From Cupriavidus sp. BIS7 (GTDB taxonomy: Bacteria > Pseudomonadota > Gammaproteobacteria > Burkholderiales > Burkholderiaceae), in NCBI RefSeq assembly GCF_000292345.1, contig NZ_ALOU01000041.1:20573-84572 (forward strand): DNA of 64,000 bases. Direction: 5' to 3'. Made by a program: the position numbers and the translations under genes. The notes below the pieces were generated by a model, which ran no database searches, was not told where the DNA came from, and was given only the letters and a program-made list of their open reading frames with translations. Shown here piece after piece: positions 58,954 to 64,000 of this stretch (position 1 is its first letter; each line of letters begins with the position of its first letter).

Positions 58954-60273
58954 TCAGTGGTGCTTGTCCTCGCCGATCATCGCCAGCGAGTCGTACACCT
59001 TCACATTGTGCTTGTGCAGGCGCATCACCAGCAGCATCGTGGCGCAGATGAACAGGCCCAGCGCGACGATCACAAAGCCGATCGGCACGTTCAGCTTGAT
59101 CAGCAGCGCGTACAGACACAGCATCAGCAGGACCGACACGTTTTCATTGAAGTTCTGCACGGCGATCGAATGACCGGCCGACAGCAGCACGTGGCCGCGG
59201 TGCTGCAGCAGTGCATTCATCGGCACCACGAAGTAGCCGGACATCGCCCCGACGATCATCAGGAACACATACGCGATGCCCATGTACAGCGGCATGTGGA
59301 GGCCGAGCACGTCCAGCGTGACGGCCGGAATCGTGGCCTTGGTGTAGAACGCCATCAGCATCACGGTGGCGCCCATGGCCACGCCGAACGGCAGCACCGA
59401 CAGCGACTTGCGCAGCGGAATCCGCGCAGCCGCCGCAATCGCGCCCACGGCCACGCCCACGGCCACCACGGCCTGCAGCAGCGCGCCTTGCGACAGGTTC
59501 AGGCCGAGTGATTTTTCCGCCCACTTGAGCACGATGAACTGCAGCGTGGCGCCCACGCCCCAGAACAGCGTGGTGACGGCCAGCGAGATCTGGCCCAGTT
59601 TGTCGCGCCACAGCGCGATAAAGCAGTCACCGAACTCGGCGATCAGCTTGATGGGGTTCTTTTCCTGTTGCGGATACCGCGCGCCGGTGTCCGGAATGAA
59701 CAGGTTGAAGATCGCGGCGATGACGTAGAAGAACATGATCACCACCATTGCCGCTTCGGCCGGCGTGTTGATGCCGGTGTCGAAATAGGGCAGGTCGAAG
59801 CGCAGCAGGATGGTGGAAACGTGGACCGAAATCAGTGCGCCGCCCACCACGGTGCCAAGGATGATCGAGCCGACGGTGAGGCCCTCGATCCATCCGTTGG
59901 CCGCGACGAGTCTTTCCGGGGGCAGCAGTTCGGTCAGGATCCCGTACTTGGCCGGCGAATAGGCCGCGGCCCCGAATCCCACAATGCCGTAGGCCAATAG
60001 CGGATGCAGCCCGAACATCATGATGGAGCAGCCAACGATCTTGATCGCGTTGGTGATCAGCATGACCTTGCCTTTGGGCCGAGAGTCCGCAAAGGCGCCC
60101 ACAAAGGCCGCCAGCACCACATAGGAGAGTACGAAGAACAGCTTGAGCAGCGGCGTCATCCACTGCGGGGAATTCAATTCGGTCAGAAGGGCAATGGCGG
60201 CGATGAGCAGCGCATTGTCGGCCAGCGACGAAAAAAACTGCGCGGCCATGATCGTGTAGAAGCCCTTCTTCAT
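58954..60273 (-). CDS. lplT: Lysophospholipid transporter LplT
   Basis: Inner-membrane MFS-type flippase that brings lysophospholipids to the inner leaflet for reacylation. About 439 residues from ATG 60273, where the conserved MKKGFYTIMAAQFFSSLADN begins. Roughly 12 helices; AAYSPAKYGILTELLPPERLVAANGWIEGLTV is highly typical of LplT. An alternative ATG at 60438 has a better ribosome binding site (AGAGAAG) and would add 55 poorly conserved residues, so the true start is open. In many bacteria an aas acyltransferase is adjacent; none is seen here. Confidence 0.93.
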   Translation of the reverse strand: MKKGFYTIMAAQFFSSLADNALLIAAIALLTELNSPQWMTPLLKLFFVLSYVVLAAFVGAFADSRPKGKVMLITNAIKIVGCSIMMFGLHPLLAYGIVGFGAAAYSPAKYGILTELLPPERLVAANGWIEGLTVGSIILGTVVGGALISVHVSTILLRFDLPYFDTGINTPAEAAMVVIMFFYVIAAIFNLFIPDTGARYPQQEKNPIKLIAEFGDCFIALWRDKLGQISLAVTTLFWGVGATLQFIVLKWAEKSLGLNLSQGALLQAVVAVGVAVGAIAAAARIPLRKSLSVLPFGVAMGATVMLMAFYTKATIPAVTLDVLGLHMPLYMGIAYVFLMIVGAMSGYFVVPMNALLQHRGHVLLSAGHSIAVQNFNENVSVLLMLCLYALLIKLNVPIGFVIVALGLFICATMLLVMRLHKHNVKVYDSLAMIGEDKHH

Positions 60274-60724
60274 ACCTTCGACTTTGTCTCCATCGCGGAC
60301 GCCCACGTTGACTGCGGGCAAATGTGCGCCGGGTGGCATCGCCACGGCATGCAGGGAACCTGTCGCTCCAGTGTTGTCAAAGTGGGGCGGTTGCGCAACT
60401 TTGGTACGCCTGGCGGCTTGCCTGACCGTCATTGACATATTGCTTCTCTTTTAAAACATGGCCGGAGCGTCCGGCTTTATATCACGAAATCGCGACATTT
60501 CAGCACACAGGGAAACGCGCATTGGACAGCCTGCAGTCCAATGGATTCCCGGAATTTGCTCCCGGTTGTGTTCAAATATCGCCTGCGCGATGCAAAAGCC
60601 GCCAAGGCGTGTGACCCATTAACGCCATCAACGCCATCAACGCACGAATCCCGCAGTTTGCCGACCGGGTCTTCCCTGACTTGGTGCATGACCGGTCAGG
60701 CAGCCTGCCCAAGTAGTCAGATCC
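60274..60724. other. Divergent intergenic region between lplT and alr
   Basis: Part of it (60274-60438) may be coding if lplT starts at 60438. The remainder contains T-rich and A-rich patches around 60440-60500 that may hold the lplT promoter, and a tandem pair of ACGCCATCA (from about 60622) before alr. No other gene is seen. Confidence 0.55.
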
Positions 60725-61834
60725 ATGCCAAGACCCATTCACGCTGTCATCCACCAGCCCGCGCTGGCCAACAATCTTGAAGTGGTGCGTCGCTACGCGC
60801 CGGAGTCTCGCGTCTGGGCGGTGGTCAAGGCCAACGCCTACGGTCACGGTATTCGCCGTGCGTTTGCCGGCCTCAAGGCCGCCGACGGGTTCGGCCTGCT
60901 CGACCTCAACGAAGCCGTGCTGCTGCGTGACCTGGGGTGGCAAGGCCCGATCCTCCTGCTGGAGGGCTTCTTCCAGCCGCAGGATGTGCCGTTGCTGGAA
61001 CAATATCGCCTGACAACCGCAGTGCACTGCGAGGAGCAGCTGCGCATGCTGGAACTGGCCCGGCCCAAGGGGCCGCTGGCGATCCAGCTCAAGCTGAATA
61101 CCGGCATGAACCGGCTGGGCTTCCGCCCCGAGCAGTACCGCGCCGCGTGGGAGCGGGCCCGGACCATGTCGTGCATCGGCAGCATCGTCCACATGACACA
61201 TTTTTCCGATGCCGACAGCCCGCGCGGCATCGCGCATCAGGTCAAGGCGTTCGAGACCGCCACCGCGAACCTGCCGGGCGAGGTCACCATGGCCAACTCC
61301 GCGGCAGTGCTCTGGCATCCGCAGTCGCACCGTAACTGGGTGCGGCCCGGCGTGATCCTGTACGGCGCGTCTCCCACCGGAGTGACGGCCGATATCGCGG
61401 ACACCGGGCTGCAGCCGGCGATGTCGCTGCACAGTGAACTGATCGGCATCCAGGACCTGCAGCCGGGCGACACGGTTGGCTACGGGTCGAAGTACACGGC
61501 CGACCGCGCCATGCGCATCGGCGTGGTGGCCTGCGGCTATGCCGATGGTTATCCGCGCCACGCACAGGGCTGGGGCGAGAATCGCGCGCCGGTTCTGGTC
61601 GATGGGGTGCGCACGCAACTGGTCGGGCGCGTGTCCATGGACATGCTCTGCGTCGACCTGACGGACTGCCCGAAGGCGAGGATCGGCACCCCGGTCACGC
61701 TCTGGGGCCATGACCTGCCGATCGACGATGTGGCCGCGGCCAGCGAAACGGTCGGCTACGAACTCATGTGCGGGCTGGCGCCGCGCGTGCCGGCCACGGT
61801 CGCCACGCTGACTACCGCAGACGACGCCGCATAA
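60725..61834 (+). CDS. alr: Alanine racemase
   Basis: PLP enzyme converting L- to D-alanine for peptidoglycan. It has 369 residues. PLP-binding Lys35 is in [18 protein letters not shown] near residue 257 contains the second catalytic Tyr. [19 protein letters not shown] and RPGVILYG are family-typical. The start at 60725 matches the usual N-terminus. It precedes radA by nine bases, probably co-transcribed. Confidence 0.95.
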   Translation: MPRPIHAVIHQPALANNLEVVRRYAPESRVWAVVKANAYGHGIRRAFAGLKAADGFGLLDLNEAVLLRDLGWQGPILLLEGFFQPQDVPLLEQYRLTTAVHCEEQLRMLELARPKGPLAIQLKLNTGMNRLGFRPEQYRAAWERARTMSCIGSIVHMTHFSDADSPRGIAHQVKAFETATANLPGEVTMANSAAVLWHPQSHRNWVRPGVILYGASPTGVTADIADTGLQPAMSLHSELIGIQDLQPGDTVGYGSKYTADRAMRIGVVACGYADGYPRHAQGWGENRAPVLVDGVRTQLVGRVSMDMLCVDLTDCPKARIGTPVTLWGHDLPIDDVAAASETVGYELMCGLAPRVPATVATLTTADDAA

Positions 61835-61843
61835 ACCGCATAA

Positions 61844-63211
61844 ATGGCCAAATCCAAGACTGTATATACGTGCACCGAGTGCGGCGGCACCACGCCGCGC
61901 TGGGCAGGCCAGTGCCCACAGTGCAACGCCTGGAACACGCTTGTGGAAACCGTGGCGGATTCGGGATCGGCGGCGGCGCGGCGATTCCAGCCGCTGGCCT
62001 CGTCTGCCGTGGTGCGCAAGCTTTCGGAAATCGAGGCAGCCGACGTGCCGCGCTTCTCGAGCGGCATCGACGAATTTGACCGCGTGCTTGGCGGCGGCCT
62101 GGTGTCCGGCGGCGTGGTGCTGATTGGCGGGGATCCCGGCATCGGCAAGTCGACACTGCTGCTGCAGGCGCTGGCCAACCTGTCCGCAGACCGGCGCGTG
62201 CTCTATGTGAGCGGCGAGGAATCGGGTGCCCAGATCGCGCTGCGCGCGCAACGGCTGGGCGTGGAGGCCGCCTCGCTCGGGCTGCTGCCCGAGATCCAGC
62301 TCGAAAAGATCCAGGCCGTGCTGGAGGCCGACAAGCCCGAAGTCGCGGTGATCGATTCGATCCAGACGCTCTACTCGGAAGCCCTGACTTCGGCGCCCGG
62401 TTCGGTCGCCCAGGTGCGGGAATGCGCGGCGCAACTGACGCGGATTGCCAAGAGCACCGGCATCACGATCATCCTGGTGGGCCATGTCACGAAGGAAGGC
62501 AGCCTGGCCGGCCCGCGCGTGCTCGAACATATCGTCGATACGGTGCTGTACTTCGAAGGGGACACCCATTCGTCGCACCGGCTGATCCGCGCGTTCAAGA
62601 ACCGTTTCGGGGCCGTCAACGAACTCGGCGTGTTCGCGATGACCGAACGCGGCCTGCGCGGTATCAGCAATCCGTCGGCGCTGTTCCTGTCGCAGCATGA
62701 AGACCAGGTGGCCGGTTCGTGCGTGCTGGTGACGCAGGAGGGTACGCGGCCGCTGCTGGTAGAGGTGCAGGCGCTCGTCGATACGGCCAACGTGCCGAAT
62801 CCGCGCCGGCTGGCGGTGGGTCTCGAACAGAACCGGCTGGCGATGCTGCTGGCCGTGCTGCACCGGCATGCGGGTATTGCGTGCTTCGACCAGGACGTGT
62901 TCCTGAACGCGGTGGGCGGGGTCAAGATCACCGAGCCCGCCGCCGACCTGGCCGTGCTGCTGTCGATCCATTCGTCGATGCGCAACAAGCCGCTGCCGCG
63001 TGGGCTGGTGGTGTTCGGCGAAGTCGGGCTGGCCGGAGAAATCCGCCCGAGCCCGCGCGGTCAGGAGCGGCTAAAGGAAGCAGCCAAGCTAGGCTTCACG
63101 ATGGCGGTGATCCCGAAGGCCAACGCGCCCAAGCAGAGAATCGACGGGATCGAGGTCATCGCGGTGGACCGGCTCGAACAGGCCATCGACCGCGTCCGGC
63201 ATCTGGACTGA
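61844..63211 (+). CDS. radA: DNA repair protein RadA
   Basis: RecA-like branch-migration helicase, 455 residues. N-terminal zinc finger CTECGGTTPRWAGQCPQC (Cys10, 13, 24, 27), Walker A GGDPGIGKST (about 95-104), KNRFGAVNELGVF RadA motif, and a C-terminal Lon-protease-like domain with GLVVFGEVGLAGEIRPSPRG. It follows alr directly. A hairpin lies after its stop. Confidence 0.96.
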   Translation: MAKSKTVYTCTECGGTTPRWAGQCPQCNAWNTLVETVADSGSAAARRFQPLASSAVVRKLSEIEAADVPRFSSGIDEFDRVLGGGLVSGGVVLIGGDPGIGKSTLLLQALANLSADRRVLYVSGEESGAQIALRAQRLGVEAASLGLLPEIQLEKIQAVLEADKPEVAVIDSIQTLYSEALTSAPGSVAQVRECAAQLTRIAKSTGITIILVGHVTKEGSLAGPRVLEHIVDTVLYFEGDTHSSHRLIRAFKNRFGAVNELGVFAMTERGLRGISNPSALFLSQHEDQVAGSCVLVTQEGTRPLLVEVQALVDTANVPNPRRLAVGLEQNRLAMLLAVLHRHAGIACFDQDVFLNAVGGVKITEPAADLAVLLSIHSSMRNKPLPRGLVVFGEVGLAGEIRPSPRGQERLKEAAKLGFTMAVIPKANAPKQRIDGIEVIAVDRLEQAIDRVRHLD

Positions 63212-63262
63212 CTCAGCAATCGACCCAAGCGACGCAGCCGACGCAATCGACGCAGCATGAGA

Positions 63263-63288
63263 AATAGCCCCGCATGAGCGGGGCTATT
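63263..63288 (+). terminator. Hairpin after radA, possible terminator
   Basis: AATAGCCCCGC (63263-63273), loop ATGA, GCGGGGCTATT (63278-63288): a perfect 11-base-pair stem. No long T tract follows, only the TATT of the stem and a scattered T. A degenerate 9-base repeat (CGACGCAGC-like) lies between the radA stop and the hairpin. Confidence 0.65.
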
Positions 63289-63470
63289 CATTGGGCAGGT
63301 GTCGGGCATGCAGGGAGGGCGCCGTCCGGGCGCCTACCCGGCACCGGTGCGGCGTCAAGCATCTGCGGCAATCCGCCACACGATCCGGCGCGGCGGATTG
63401 CCGGGGCGCAATGATGGGGCGGAGGAAAATAGGTAATAATCGCGTCGAAGCAAATTTGCCCCAAATGCCC

Positions 63471-63956
63471 ATGCAAGCCAATTCCCGAGCCTATTTCCTG
63501 CTGATCGCCATCGTCTCGTTTGCGATGCTTGGCGCCGCGTTGTACATGCAGTACGTGGAGAACCTGCAGCCGTGCCCGCTCTGCATCATGCAGCGCTTCG
63601 CCTTTATCGGCATTGGCACGTTCTCGCTGCTGGCCGCCATCGCGCAGAACACGCGTTCGCTCTGGCAAGGCCTGGGCATGCTGTCCGGCGTGGGCGGTAT
63701 TGCCGTGGCGGGATATCAGGTGGCGCTGCTGATGAACCCCAAGGCCTCGTGCGGCATCGATCCGCTCGAAAACTGGGTCAATTCGCTGCCCACGGCCAAG
63801 CTGCTGCCGCAGGTGTTCTTTTCGGATGGCCTGTGCACGGCGCCCACGCCGCCGATCCTGGGCCTGTCGATCCCGGCATGGTCGCTGATCTGGCTGGTGA
63901 TCCTGACGCTGACGCTGGCGGTGGGGTTGATCCGCCGCGAAAAGCATTTCCGCTAA
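63471..63956 (+). CDS. dsbB: Disulfide bond formation protein DsbB
   Basis: Inner-membrane quinone reductase that reoxidises DsbA, 161 residues, four helices. First redox pair Cys35-Cys38 in QPCPLCIMQR; second pair is the Cys of KASCGIDPLE and of DGLCTAP. The length and FFSDGLCTA-type loop are normal. ATG 63471 is preferred; an ATG two codons earlier and a much longer open frame are possible. It appears to stand alone. Confidence 0.92.
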   Translation: MQANSRAYFLLIAIVSFAMLGAALYMQYVENLQPCPLCIMQRFAFIGIGTFSLLAAIAQNTRSLWQGLGMLSGVGGIAVAGYQVALLMNPKASCGIDPLENWVNSLPTAKLLPQVFFSDGLCTAPTPPILGLSIPAWSLIWLVILTLTLAVGLIRREKHFR

Positions 63957-63974
63957 TAGAAACCAACTGGTTTC

Positions 63975-64000
63975 TCCCCTCTCCCGCGTGCGGGAGAGGG
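63975..64000. repeat. CCCCTCTCCC palindromic repeat, cut by the window edge
   Basis: CCCCTCTCCCGC, GT, GCGGGAGAGGG, running to the last base. It is the same family as the two copies after aceB and follows dsbB, where it may also aid termination. Confidence 0.85.

Noticed and set aside
60622..60643. ACGCCATCA tandem pair before alr considered as an operator
   Set aside because: Too short and simple to support a claim; noted only as part of the intergenic region.

Overview
The window is GC-rich, densely packed chromosomal DNA from a betaproteobacterium of the Burkholderiales, most likely a Cupriavidus. The best evidence is the class I PHA locus: a PHA synthase that begins like the Cupriavidus necator enzyme, the phaC-phaA-phaB-phaR order, a phaC promoter that matches the C. 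necator one as I remember it, and a 394-residue BktB-type thiolase. The species cannot be fixed by eye. I see no rRNA or tRNA gene, no CRISPR array, no prophage and no intact insertion sequence; the content is core or lineage-stable.

Layout. 1-2211: end of a branched-chain amino acid ABC transporter operon (livM partial, livG, livF). 2601-6961: potassium transporter kup convergent with the RNA-binding protein tex, separated by a bidirectional terminator. 7139-10567: a secreted coiled-coil protein, a small DUF465 protein and a DinG/YoaA-type helicase. 10703-14529: a compact Wza/Wzb/Wzc-type polysaccharide export and tyrosine-phosphorylation cassette without glycosyltransferases. 14666-17779: bamD, divergent rluD-pgeF, and a small membrane protein. 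18110-23051: phaCAB and phaR. 23249-28437: a coiled-coil membrane-anchored protein, rimO, bktB, a secreted protein and metC. 28434-30725 (minus strand): a PepSY/DUF3649/DUF3325 inner-membrane iron-uptake operon behind a candidate Fur box. 30903-31757: serB.

32047-42894 is a large sulfur-acquisition block, all on the plus strand: sulfate-binding protein (sbp), a short candidate Cys leader peptide, the alkanesulfonate genes ssuA-ssuD-ssuC-ssuB, a degenerate EAL-domain protein, an RBBP9-like hydrolase, then cysT-cysW-cysA-cysB. Sulfate and sulfonate uptake, desulfonation and the LysR regulator therefore lie together, with two unexplained proteins in the middle. A LytS/LytTR-type two-component pair follows (43160-45173), then an RraA-like and a gamma-glutamylcyclotransferase-like gene.

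46674-52364 is the glyoxylate-shunt neighbourhood: aceA, uspA, a LysR regulator, a haloacid-dehalogenase-type hydrolase and aceB. A compact multi-hairpin element bounded by a long inverted repeat lies between aceA and uspA. 52515-58897 holds a glyoxalase-like protein, a DUF1857 protein, an MFS exporter, an acyl-CoA-binding protein and the translationally linked tsaB-rimI-udg-DUF1853 run. 58954-63956 has lplT, alr, radA and dsbB. A CCCCTCTCCC/GGGAGAGGGG palindromic repeat family occurs after aceB (two inverted copies) and at the right edge of the window.

The most interesting unexplained items are the candidate leader peptide before ssuA, the degenerate EAL protein inside the sulfur cluster, the multi-hairpin element after aceA, the orphan Wza-Wzb-Wzc cassette, and several repeats placed exactly at promoters or stop codons.
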